Part shown: piece by piece, positions 11,598 to 24,100 of the stretch
How positions within the stretch are numbered: position 1 is the first letter of the stretch
How the letters are laid out: every line of letters starts with the position of its first letter
Assembly: GCF_937616625.2 (NCBI RefSeq)
Contig: NC_065572.1
Span: 42,497,653 to 42,561,652, forward strand
DNA: 64,000 nucleotides
Direction of reading: 5' to 3'
Origin: Mercurialis annua
Taxonomy: Eukaryota > Streptophyta > Magnoliopsida > Malpighiales > Euphorbiaceae
Made by a program: the position numbers and the translations under genes
Notes under the pieces: model-generated
What the model saw: only the letters and a program-made list of their open reading frames with translations
Databases searched by the model: none
Told to the model about the DNA's origin: nothing

Positions 11598-14143
11598 ATT
11601 AGGATGAGTTGTAACGAAGTCATTAGGATGAGTTGTTATATAGCATCGAATGTTGGTAGATTGTAAAAACGAAATTTGAGGAATATTTTTAGGTTATCGA
11701 GTGCACATCTCACAGAGTGTAAAGTCTAGCAAATGATTTATTGGGAAATGGATTTCAAAGGTTGATTTGTTAAAATATTTGAAATGTTTTCAACACGTAA
11801 TTGTGCCCAGACATATCATGAACATGCATTTATAATGTCACGCATAGGATTGCATTGAGCACAAAGTATGTTCACTAAATAAAAGATCAATTAATAATTG
11901 ATACATGAATAATAGTACACACATCACGTGCATAGAAATGATTAGGGTTGGATGAAACTCTTTGGGGATGAGAGATGTCATCACCATGTCGCACAATTAT
12001 GTAAAATGGATCTTATCGACAAAGTGTGTTGAGAAAGATGTTTTGAAAAGAGCCCGCGAGTCACGTTGTGATAAACGTAGTTATAATGTTGTCAGATTTC
12101 AAATGATTTTGAAAATGTTACCGAAAGGTAGCTAGACAAATACTCTGTGATGATAGTGATAGATTTTGGACGATTACGTTGTCATGGATTAGTTTGTTTT
12201 GTCGGAATCTTGAGTTTTATAAAAGTAAGGATATGTTTGAGGTTGCACTGGAGATATAGTTGTGTCAAGTGCGGTGTATGGTTAGGCTCAGATTAGAAAA
12301 TTTTCGTGATAATTTTCGATATGTGATTTAAGGATTTGTTGATTAAGGATGTTGGTTATGCTCCATGTGTGTGTATACACTATATTTATGTTTTTATAAA
12401 AGACTTTATCTTTTCAGATTTGAAATTGTCAGAGTATTTTGGTATAATGTTATAAACGTATTTTCATAAACAAGAGGTTTGCTTTGCTAATTTTACCCTT
12501 CCGAGGAAAGGAAGAAATTTTATCAAATTGGATTCAAAAGGAATAATAAAAAAATTTGCTGACTCAACGATTTCTTCAAATCGTGATTTTATTTACAAAT
12601 TAAGATTTGTAAGTGACAAAAAAATTTTAATATTTTAAAACATCAATATGTATTTTGAATACGGAGGATTTTGCCACGGTTTGTGTATTTTTGAGAAAGG
12701 GATAAATTTATTTTAACAAGTTTGGTTTAAAGATACCATAAATTTTGTCAGTTGAACAGTTTCACAAGTTTGCAAATGTATTTAAGAGTTAGGAGAAATT
12801 TGCGGATTCACAATGCAAATATTTTGAAAATTTTAGGGGTTTACAAAACTGATGGTTTTTCAACGGTAAAGGCATTTCGATTTTGAATATAAAAGGAGGT
12901 GTAAGACGATTAGTCTTTTAAAGAGAAGCGGAATTTTTTTGAATATAAAATGTTTTGGATATTGAAAGATTTTATACCCTCGTGGGTTGGGTTTTGAGCA
13001 TAACTAACAATCCGGTTGGGATAAATTGGTCTTAGTAATCTCTCGTTGGATACGAGGCAATAGTCAATTGATGGAATAATTTTGAGAGTTGAGTTTTATT
13101 TAGATATATGAGTAGATTTGAGAATCAAGGATCGCGGTTAATAGGTTTTGACAACCAAGATCGGTTGATCGGTTTTGTCGATTCATGATATTACTGTAAT
13201 GTTTAGGTCAGTGGTTGAACCCTTTGTGTGGGAGAATTGTTTTTTTTTAAATTGTGTAATATAAGTGAGATGCAGTCGATGTGCAGTTTAGTTGTGGCGT
13301 TATGTTTCTAAATGATTGAACGAATCATTTTGATTCAGATTGTTTATGACTAATCTAGAAATTCTTTTACTATGAGTTAAGTTCACATTTCTTGAGAATA
13401 ACAGTATGAGTTTTTGTTTTTGGATCGGATGATTCTTTGTAGTGTTTGTTTTAGAACTGAAATATTATCCGAAGTCTATTGGGTTTTGTTATAAATTATT
13501 TTAATGTCGATCTTGTTATAAGTGGAAGGAACTAGGTATTGTAAAATAAGATTTTATCAGCTTGTGGTTTCGGTTTCCTGTTGAGACGATAGAGTCTGGA
13601 ATTGTAAAACATATAGTTGAGCTTAGGTCTTAATCTTGTATTGTGATATTGAGGTTTTTATTATCGATAAGATTCGAGCTGGTTTTGGAAGCCGCTCTAG
13701 TACAGAGTAATTACGACTCTCAATTGAAAATTTATTATTTATGCACATTGCGTTGATTGAGTAATAGTTGGAGCACCAAGTTGTTAGGATCAGAAATTTG
13801 TGCATATATGTGGTTTATGATCGCTTATTACGAATCAGTTTCAGATTTGAAGTTCGAGGTTCGTTTTTATTTATCTTATGTGATTCAGTTGAGTTTTGTG
13901 TGGGAGAATTTGTATTACCTCGTTTGAATTTACCTAGGAACGACGTTATCGTTTATGTGTGGTTTTTGCTTGAAGTATGCAAGTTGTGCGTAATTATTTC
14001 TTTTAAATCTACTTGGGATTCGTTAACTCTTGATTTATGTGTTAGGAGTGGTTTTTTGTTTTTTTTTTGCGCGCTGCTTCTTATTTTATTTTATTTGATT
14101 TTGTATTAAATTTGAGGACAAATTTTTAATAACTTAAGAAGAA
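11598..14143 (+). mobile_element. 3' internal region of retroelement C
   Basis: Non-coding sequence homologous to 1-1964 from about 12239 onward, extending about 640 bp further to the left than the window shows for A. It starts directly at the satellite with a short 24-bp-spaced duplication (ATTAGGATGAGTTGT at 11598 and 11622). It ends in TTGAGGACAAATTTTTAATAAC, a degraded version of the usual pre-PPT sequence. No gag-pol coding is seen. The 113-codon frame near 13768-14109 has no recognisable domain and is broken in A, so I do not call it a gene. Confidence 0.75.
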
Positions 14144-16252
14144 TGTAATACCCCGTGTTTTTTTTTAAAAACATTTCGATGAATTTCCGGTAATTTTTTG
14201 GATCGTTTGCGGATTCGTGGTTCGGGTTGTGTTTTGTTTGGGTTGGTTCAATGTTATTCTTTTTGCTTGGGTTGAGCTGGGTCATAAGGAATGGGATTGG
14301 CCCATGGGATTTGTCATGGCCCAGGTGATTTCAGCTTGTACGAACCAACATTTTTCTATTCCTTTTGTGTTGCGTACTGCAACTTCTTCCTTTCTTTCCT
14401 TCTATATATACTCGTTTATAAACCTAAAATTATTTGTAATGCAATATTTGTTTACTCCTTTTGGTTTATCATTATGATTTAATCAAAGATTTTTATTTGA
14501 TTATTACTGATTTGAAACCAAAAGTTCGTCTATCATTTTAATTTTTAAATTTCTAATCGGTAATTTTTTTTAAATAAAAAATCTAAAGATAATATTAGTT
14601 TAGATTTTAATTAAAATTGTTTGAGTATTATAATTCGAAAAAAATAATTATTTTATAACTGATAATTATCTAATTATTTGAGTAATTAATAATTGTTTTA
14701 AATCTTGGCTTGTTGTGCCAAATTGGCTAAATTATAATTTAGCCCTTAAACGTTTTATTTAAACTTATTTAATTAAGTTTTGATTTGTAACTTGGGTTAC
14801 TTGAACTTTAAGATATTGAGTTCCGTTTTAACTTTAAACTATTATTTTATCAAGGTTGTTTAATAATTATAAACTATGCTTTATAATTGGATATTATATA
14901 TGGATTTTATCAAGTTATTTTTGGGATTATAAACTCTGGTTTATATTTTGATAAAATATTTGAGTCGGGCTAGACTTGGGTCGCCTGACATGTGAGGTTA
15001 ACTTGGTAGTTATCGATAACTCGGTTAACCCACTATTTTGGAAATTGAGTTAATTATTATTTAATATTTATTTAAATAATGTTTTATAAAATGGATTTTA
15101 AAGCGAGAACTCAATAGACTTGTACTAATTGGGCATTATTACTTATTGGGTATTTTGTGTTTCTCTAGATCGTTTTACCCTGAAGTGTTGTTTGAGCTAG
15201 TCCTATGTGGTGTCTAGTACTTTTTAGAGTTAGGGTCCGTTTTTAATTATTATTTATTTGTGTTTAGACTCGTTGACTGTTCGTGCTTTTGAGGCGAACC
15301 AAGTCTAGGTTGCTTGCCAGGAGTTTTCACGTGGATTAGCAAGCAACGAGTTTGCACTTACTATTTACCGCTTTATTAAGTAAATTGTTATTTTGATATA
15401 TAAATATATATTGTACGTATATCTCGAACTGTTTTTCCATTATGGCTCTTAGTTGCAACATGCTACATAATGGCATCATTAGCACTGCGTGCGCACCAGT
15501 ATTAATCTAGATAAGGTATGTAATATGTGGAGCGGTTCTAGCCTAGCTCTCGGTACCCATTAGAGTAATTCGGTGCAGCTAAGCTCTCGAGACTCTGGTT
15601 ATAGATTAAGTATGGTCGGTGGTAACTCAGTGTAGCTCAGCTCTCGGGACCAGGCCTTAGAAATAAAGTATACAAGTTTGAATTTTGTGGTTTAGGGCTC
15701 CAACTATTATACGTAATGTTTATATTAAATATTTTAAAAGGGTTTTAAAGGTTTTCCAATTGATAAATATAAATAGTGGTATGAACTCATCTCAGTATAT
15801 CTGACCCCGTTGTTTTCCCAATTTTTCCAGGGTTATGATTTTTGCAAGTCAGCCGCTCTCCGATTCTTTAATTTCTTGGAGGTTTTACTTTATATTTTAA
15901 TAAAGTTATTAAACTAATTTTATTCTTAGATCACAGTAGTAAGTAGCTTGTTTTTTTAGTACTTGTTGCCAGATTTATTAGATGGATTTAATTGCTATTT
16001 GGCATTCTTATATTAACTTGGGTTAATACGTTTTTCTGCCATATTTAAGATTCAGAGTTGGCTGAGCAATTTACAATAAATATTGTATATTATGAACTGC
16101 TAGAACTAAGCTGAAGTCTTGGTTGCCCCTGACTATTGGTTTTCTTGCATGTTTATGTATTTGTCGGTTATCCGCAAGGCTAGCTACGGGTTATAGTACA
16201 ACCGTACCCATACCCTAGCGCCGGTCGCGATTTATGAAAATGCGTCGTGACA
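14144..16252 (+). mobile_element. LTR of retroelement C (2.11 kb)
   Basis: Runs from TGTAATACCCCGTG to CGTCGTGACA and is followed immediately by satellite (GTTACGAAATAAATAC), with no primer binding site, so it is a 3' LTR in its original insertion flank. It lacks several hundred bases after the promoter that LTR A has, and carries a block (about 15400-15570, with GTACGTATATCTCGAACTG) that LTR A lacks. The same LTR and the same flank recur at 32974-35087. It holds no coding sequence. Confidence 0.85.
14403..14410 (+). promoter_or_regulatory. TATA box of LTR C
   Basis: TATATATA in CTTCTATATATACTCG, identical context to LTR A. Here the downstream leader with AAAACCCTAG has been deleted, so the start-site region differs. 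Confidence 0.5.
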
Positions 16253-19200
16253 GTTACGAAATAAATACAAACGTTCACAAACATTACGGAACAAAACAAA
16301 CGTTTCACATTTTTTGCAATTTAAGCCAAACGTTTACAAACATTACGAAATAAATCCAAACGTTTCACCTTTTTAGCGGTTGAAGCCAAACGTTTACAAA
16401 CGTTACGAAACAAATCCAAACGTTTCCCCATTTTAGCGATTTAAGTCAAACATTTATAAATGTTACGAAACAAAACAAAACGTTTATATACGTTACGAAA
16501 CAAATCCAAACGTTTACAAACATTATGAAACAAATCTAACCGTTTTACCTTTTTAGCGATTTAAGCCAAACGTTTACAAACGTTACGAAACAAACCCAAG
16601 CGTTTCACCTTTTTAGCAATATACGCCAAATGTTTATAAACGTTACGAAACAAATCCAAACGTTTCACTTTTTTGCGATTTAAGTCAATCATTTACAAAC
16701 GTTACGAAACAAATCCAAACATTTTCCCATTTTAGCGATTTAAGCCAAACGTTTTGAAATTAAACCAAACATTTCACCTTTTTAGCGATTTTAGTTGAAT
16801 GTTTACAAATGTTGCGAAAGAAAAACAAACGTTTTACCTTTTTAGCGATATAAGCAAAACGTTTAAAACGTTACGAAAACAATCCAAGCGTTTCACCTTT
16901 TTACAAAATTAAGCCAAAAAACGTTACGAAACATATCCAGACGTTTCACCTTTTTAGCGATTTAAGCCAAACGTCTACAAACGTTATGAAACAAATCCAA
17001 ATGTTTTCCCATTTCAGCAATTTAACCCAAACTTTTACAAACAAAACGAATAAAACATTAGGAAACAAATCCAAATGTTTCACATTTATAGAAATTTAAG
17101 CCAAACGTTAAGAAACAATGCCAAACGTTTAGAAACATTACGAAACAATGCAAAACGTTTACAAACACTACGAAACAAATTCAAGTATTTCACCTTTTTA
17201 GCCATTTAAGCGAAACGTTTACAAACGTTACGAAACCAATCCAAGCGTTTCACCTTTTTAGCAAATTAATCCAAACGTTTACAAACGTTACAAAACAAAT
17301 CCAAACGTTTCACGTTTTAAGCGATTTAAGCCAAACGTTTACAAACTTACAAAACAAATCCAAATGTTTCACCTTTTTAGCGATTAAAGCCAAACGTTTA
17401 TAAACGCAACAAAACAAATCCAAACGTTTCCCCTTTTGAGCGATTTAAACCAAACGTTTGTTTACACACTTTTTTGAAACAAACGTTAAGAAACAAATCT
17501 AAACGTTTCACCTTTTAAGTGATTTAAGCCCAACGTTTATAAACGTTACGAAACAAATCTAAGCGTTTCCCCTTTTTAGATATTTAAGCCAAACGTTTAC
17601 AAACGTTACGAAATAAAACCAAACGTTTGAAATGTTATGAAACAAATCCAAACGTTTCATATTTTTAGCGATTTAAACTAAACGTTGCGGAACAAAACCA
17701 AACGTTTTTCTCATTTATAGCGATTTAAGCCAAACATTTACAAACGTTACGAAACAAATCAAGCGTTTCACCTTTTTAGCGATTTAAGCCAAACATTTAC
17801 AAAAGTTACGAATCAAATCCAAGTGTTTCACCTTATTAGCAATTTAAGCACAACATTTACAAACGCTACAAAACAAATCCAAACGTTTCACCTTTTTAGC
17901 GATTTAATCCAAACATTTACAAACGTTACGAAATAATACCAAACGTTTAACCTTTTTAGCGATTTAAGCCAAATCTTTAAAACGTTACGAAATAAATCCA
18001 AACGTTTACAAACATTACTGAACAAAAACAAACGTTTCCAATTTTTAGCAATTTAAGCCACACGTTTACAAACGTTATGAAACAAATCCAAACGTTTCAC
18101 CTTTTTAGCGATTGAAGCCAAACGTTTACGAACGTTATAAAACAAATCCAAACGTTTTCCCATTTTAGCGATTTAAGCCAAACGTTTAGAAACGTTACGA
18201 AACAAAACCAAACGTTTACAAACGTTACGAAACAAATCCAAACGTTTACAAATGTTACGAAACAAATCTAAACGTTTCCCCATTATAGCGATTTAAGCCA
18301 AACATTTACAAACGTTACGAAACAAACCCAAACGTTTCACCTTTTTAGAGATTTAAGCCAAACGTTTACAAACATTTACAAATGTTACGAAACAAATCCA
18401 AACATTTACAAACATTACAGAACAAAAACAAACTTTTTACATTTTTAGCAATTTAAGCAAAACGTTTACAAACGTTACGAAACAAATCCAAACATTTCAC
18501 GTTTTAAGCGATTTAAGCCAAACGTTTACAAACTTACAAAACAAATCCAAACGTTTCACCTTTTTAGCGATTAAAGTCAAACGTTTTCATAAGTTACGAA
18601 TCAAATCCAAACATTTCACCTTATTAGCAATTTAAGTAAAACGTTTACAAACGCTACAAAACAAATCCAAATGTTTCACCTTTTTAGCAATTTAATCCAA
18701 ATGTTTACATACGTTACGAAATAAAACCAAACGTTTAACCTTTTTAGCGATTCAAGCCTAATCTTTAAAACGTTACGAAATAAATCCAAACGTTTGCAAA
18801 CATTGCCGAACAACAATAAATGTTTCACATTTATAGCAATTTAAGCCAAACGTTTACAAACGTTACTAAACAAATCCAAACGTTTGACCTTTTTAGCGAT
18901 TGAAGACAAACATTTACAAACGTTAAGAAACAAATCCAAACGTTTCCCCATTTTAGCGATTTAAGCCAAACGTTTAGAAACGTTACGAAATAAAACCAAA
19001 CATTTACAAACGTTACGAACCAAATCCAAACGTTACGAAACAAATCTAAACGTTTCCCCATTATAGCGATTTAAGCCAAACATTTACAAACGTTACGAAA
19101 CAAATCCAAACGTTTCACCTTTTTTGAGATTTAAGCAAAACGTTTACAAACATTTACAAATGTTACGAAACAAATTCAAACGTTTACAAATATTACAGAA

Positions 19201-20722
19201 CAAAAACAAACTTTTCACATTTTTTGCAATTTAAGCCAAACGTTTATAAACGTTACAAAACAAATCCAAACGTTTCACCTTTTTAGCGAATGAAGCCAAA
19301 CGTTTACAAACGTTAAGAAACAAATCCAAACTTTTTCCCATTTTAGTGATTTAAGCCAAACGTTTTTAAATGTTACGAAAAAAAACCAAACGTTTACAAA
19401 CCTTACAAAACAAATCCAAATGTTTACAAACATTACGAAACAAATCCAAACGTTTCCCCATTTAAGCGATTTAAGCCAAACGTTTGCAAACATTACAAAA
19501 AAAAATCCAAATGTTTCACCTTTTTAGCGATTTAAGCCAAACGTTTACAAATGTTATGAAATAAATCCAAACGTTTCCCCATTTTAGCGATTTCAGCTAA
19601 ACGTTCACAAACGTTACGAAACAAATCCAAACGTTTCCCCTTTTTTGCGATTGAAGCCAAACGTTTACAAACATTACGAAACAAATCCAAACATTTCACC
19701 TTTTTAGAGATTAAAGCCAAGCGTTCACAAACGTTATGAAACAAATCCAAGCGTTTCACCTTTTTAGCAATATAAGCAAAACGATTAAAAACTTTACGAA
19801 ACAAATCCAAACGTTTCACCTTTTTAGCGATTCAAGCTAAACGTTTACAAACATTAAGAAGCAAATCCAAATGTTTCCCGATTTTAGCGATTTAAGCCAA
19901 ACGTTTAGAACGTTTCGAAACAAATCGAAACGTTTTGCCTTTTTAGCGATTTAAGACAAACGTTTACAAACGTTACGAAACATATCCAAACGTTACACCT
20001 TTTTAGCCATTTTTGCCAAACGTTAACAAACGTTACAAAACAAATCCAAACGTTTTCCCATTTTAGCGATGTAAGCCAAACGTTTTGAAATTAGACCAAA
20101 CGTTTCACCTTTTTAGCGATTTAAGTCAAATGTTTACAAACGTTACGGAACAAAAACAAACGTTTCACCTTTTTAGCGATTTAAGCCAAACGTTTATAAC
20201 GTTACGAAACAAATCCAAGCGTTTCACCTTTTTAGCAATTTAAGCCAAACGTTTACAAACGTTATGAAATAAATCCAGACATTTCCCTATTTTTGCGATT
20301 TAAGCCAAATGTTTAAAACGTTACGAAAAGAATCCAAACATTTTCCACTTTTAGCAATTTAAGCCAAACGTTTACAAAACGTTGCGAATTAAATCCAAAA
20401 GTTTCACCTTTTTAGTGATTTAAGCCAAACGTTTACAAACGTTACAAAACAAATCCAAGCGTTTCACCTTTTTAGTAATTTTAGCGAAATGTTTACAAAC
20501 GTTAGCGATTTAAGCGAAATGTTTAAAAACTTACGAAACAAATCCAAACGTTTCAACTTTTTAGCGATTTAAGCCAAACGTTTACAAATGTTACCAAATA
20601 AATCCAAACGTTTACCCTTTATAGCGATATAAGCCAAACGTTTACAAACGTTACGAAACAAATCCAAACGTTTCCCCTTTTTAGCAATTTAAGCCAAACG
20701 TTTACAAACATTACTAAACAAA
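16253..20722 (+). repeat. 60-bp satellite, block 2
   Basis: Tandem 60-bp units, many of the CCCCATTTTAGCGATTT variant, plus interspersed 30-bp half units (for example around 18196-18260, CCAAACGTTTACAAACGTTA repeated at 30-bp spacing). It carries landmark irregularities, such as TTTGTTTACACACTTTTTTG near 17457 and a CGTTTACAAACATTTACAAATG double unit near 18363 and 19141. These let it be aligned with the blocks at 28740-32465, 36000-39783 and 60298-64000. It ends at the MITE insertion. Confidence 0.95.
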
Positions 20723-21105
20723 GGATATTAAACTCCCTAGGTGACTCAAGTCTCAGGTAATTTCAAAAAGGTCACTAAAGTCAATTTTCTAACAAAATGG
20801 TCACTGAACTATACCTTTTATTACAAAAGGGTTCACCCATATAAAACGACGTAAAATCCTAACATTTTTGCTTACGTGGCAAGCCAAAATTACAAAAAGG
20901 AATATAGTTCAGTGACCTTTTTGTAATAAAAGGAATAACCCAATGATTTTCTTATAGTTCACAAAAAGTTTAATGTTCTTTTCTTAACAATAGAAATATT
21001 TTTGTAATAAAAGGTATAGTTCAGTGACCATTTTGTATGAAAATTGACTTTAATGACCATTTTGAAATTTCCTGAGACTTGAGTGACTCAGGGAGTTTAA
21101 TATCC
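20723..21105 (+). mobile_element. MITE with long terminal inverted repeats, copy 1 (383 bp)
   Basis: Starts GGATATTAAACTCCCT and ends AGGGAGTTTAATATCC. The inverted similarity continues for roughly 100 bp at each end (including CACTCAAGTCTCAGG, and TGGTCACTGAACTATACC with its complement). It is flanked by TAAACAAA on both sides, an 8-bp perfect or 9-bp one-mismatch target-site duplication of satellite sequence. It encodes no protein. Long TIRs and an A/T-rich 8-9 bp duplication fit a Mutator-like MITE; hAT-like is the alternative. Confidence 0.85.
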
Positions 21106-24100
21106 TTAAACAAATCCAAACGTTTCTCCTTTTTAGCAATATAAGCCAAACGTTTACAAACGTTACGAAACAAATTCAAACGTTTTGTCTTTTTAGCAAT
21201 TTAAACCAAACGTTTACGAACATTGCGAAAAAATTTCAAACGTTTCCCCATTTTATCGATTTAAGCCAAACGTTTAAAACGTCACGAAACAAATCCAAAC
21301 GTTTCACCTTTTTGGCGATTTAAGCCAAACGTTTAAAACGTTGCGAAAAAAATCCAAACATTTCATCTTTTTAGCAATTTATGCAAAACGTTTACAAACA
21401 TTATGAAACAAATCGAAGTGTTTCATCTTTTTAGCGATTGAAGCCAAATGTTTACAAACATTACGAAACAAATCCAAACGTTTCACATTTTTAGCAATTT
21501 AAGCCAAACGTTTACAAATGTTACGAAAGAAAAACCAAGTATTTCACCTATTTTTAGCAATTTAAGCCAAACGATTATAAACGTTAAGAAACAAATCCAA
21601 GCGTTTCTTTTCTTTAGCAATTTAAGCCAAACGTTTACAAACGTTACGAAACAAATCCAAGCGTTTCACCTTTTTAGAAATTTAAGCCAAACGTTTACAA
21701 ACGTTACGAAACAAATCCAAATATTTCACCTTTTTAGCAATTTAAGCCAAACGTTTACAAACGGTACGAAAAAAATCCAAACGTTTCACCTTTATAGCGA
21801 TTTAAGCTAATCATTTACAAACGCTACGAAATAAATCCAAATGTTTCACCTTTTTAGCGATGTAAGCCTAACGTTTACAAACGTTACAAAACAAATCCAA
21901 GCGTTTCACGTTTTTAGCAATTTAAACCAAATATTTACAAACGTTACGAAACAAATCAAGCGTTTCATCTTTTGATCAATTTAAACCAAATGTTTACAAA
22001 CGTTGCGAAAAAATCCAAACGTTTCCTTTTTTTAGCGATTTAAGCAAAACGTTGAAAAGGTTACGCAACCAATCCAAATGTTTCACCTTTTTAGCAATTT
22101 AAGCCAAACGTTTACAAACGTTATGAAACAAATCCAAGCGTTTCACCTTTTTAGCAATTTAAGCCAAATATTTACAAACGTTACGAAACAAATCCAAGCG
22201 TTTCACCCTTTTAGCAATTTAAGCAAAAAGTTTACGAACGTTACGAAACAAATCCAAGCGTTTCACCTTTAAAGCAATTCAAGCCGAACGTTTACAACCG
22301 TTACGAAACAAATCCAAACATTTCCCCTTTTAAGGGATTTAAGCCAAACATTTACAAACATTACGAAACAAATCCAAACGTTTCACCTTTTTAGCGATTT
22401 AAGCGAAACGTTTGCAAACGTTACGAAACAAATCCAGACGTTTCACCTTTTTAGCGATTTAAGCAAAACGTTTACAAACGGTAAGAAACAAATCCAAATG
22501 TTTCGCCTTTTTAGTGATTTAAGCCAAACGTTTACAAACACAACGAAAAAAATCACAACGTTTCACCTTTTTAGCAATTTAAGCCAAACATTTACAAACG
22601 TTACGAAACAAATCCAAACGTTTCACTTTTTTTGCGATTTAAGCCAAACGTTTGCAAACGTTACGAAACAAATACAAACGTTTCCCCTTTTAGCGATTTA
22701 AGCCAAAAGTTTTCAAATGTTATGAAAGAAATCCAAATGTTTCACCTTTTTAGCTATTTAAGCCAGATGTTTACAAACGTTACAAAACAAATCCAAATGT
22801 TTCACCTTTTTAGCATTTAAGCCAAAAGTTTACAATCGTTACGAAACAAAACCAAACGTTTAAACGTTATGAAACAAATTAAACGTTTCACCTTTTTAGC
22901 GATTTAAGCCAAACATTTACAAACGTTACGAAACAAAACCAAGCGTTTCACCTTTTTAGCAATTTAAGCCAAATGTTTACAAACATTACGAAACAAATTC
23001 AAGCGTTTCACCTTTTTAGCAATTTAAGCCAAACGTTTACCAAAGTTACGAAACAAATCCAAACGTTTCAACTTTTTAGCAATTTAAGCCAAACGTTTAC
23101 AAACGTTACGAAACAAATCCAAACGTTTCCCCTTTTCATCGATTTAAGCCAAACATTTACAATGCTTTTGAAACAAATCCAAAAGTTTCACCTATTTAGA
23201 AATTGAAGCCAAAAGTTATAAAATAAATCCAAGCGTTTCACCTTTTTAACAATTTAAACCAAACGTTTACAAACGGTACAAAACAAATCCAAGCATTTCA
23301 CCCTTTTAGCAATTTAAGCGAAATGTTTACAAACATTACGAAACAAATCCAAACGTTCCACCTTTTAGCGATTTAAGCGAAATGTTTAAAAACATTACAA
23401 AACAAATCCAAATGTTTCATCTTTTTAGCAATTTAAGCAAAACGTTTATAAACATTACAAAACAAATCCAAGCGTTTCACCTTTTTAGCAATTTAAGCCA
23501 AATGTTTACAAACAATACGAAACGAATCCAAGCGTTGCACCTTTTTAGCATTTTAAGCCAAACGTTTACAAACATTACGAAACAAATCCAAGCGTTTCAC
23601 CTTTTTAGCAATTTAAGCCAAACGTGTACAAACATTACGAAAAAAAACCAGGCGTTTCACCTTTTTAGCAATTTAAGCAAAACGTTTACAAACATTACGA
23701 AACAAATCCAAGCGTTTCACCTTTTCAGCAACTGAAGCCAAGCGTTTACAAATATTACGAAACAAATCCAAGCGTTTCACCTTTTTAGCAATGTAAGCCA
23801 AACGTTTACAAACGTTACGAAACAAATCTAAGCGTTTCACCTTTTTAGCAATTTAAGCCAAACATTTACAAACGTTACGAAACAAATCCGAACGTTTGAC
23901 CTTTTTAGCGATTTAAGCCAAATGTTTACAAACGATACGAAACAAATCCAAACGTTTCACCTTTTTAGCGATTTAAGCCAAACGTTTACAAACGTTACCA
24001 AACAAATATAAAATTTTCACCTTTTTAGCGATTTAAGCCAAACGTTTACAAACGTTACGAAGCAAATCCAAACGTTTCACCTTTTTAGGGATTTAAGGCA

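Noticed and set aside
13768..14109. A 113-codon plus-strand frame before LTR C
   Set aside because: The same place in element A has stops and no domain is recognisable; it is non-coding 3' internal sequence.
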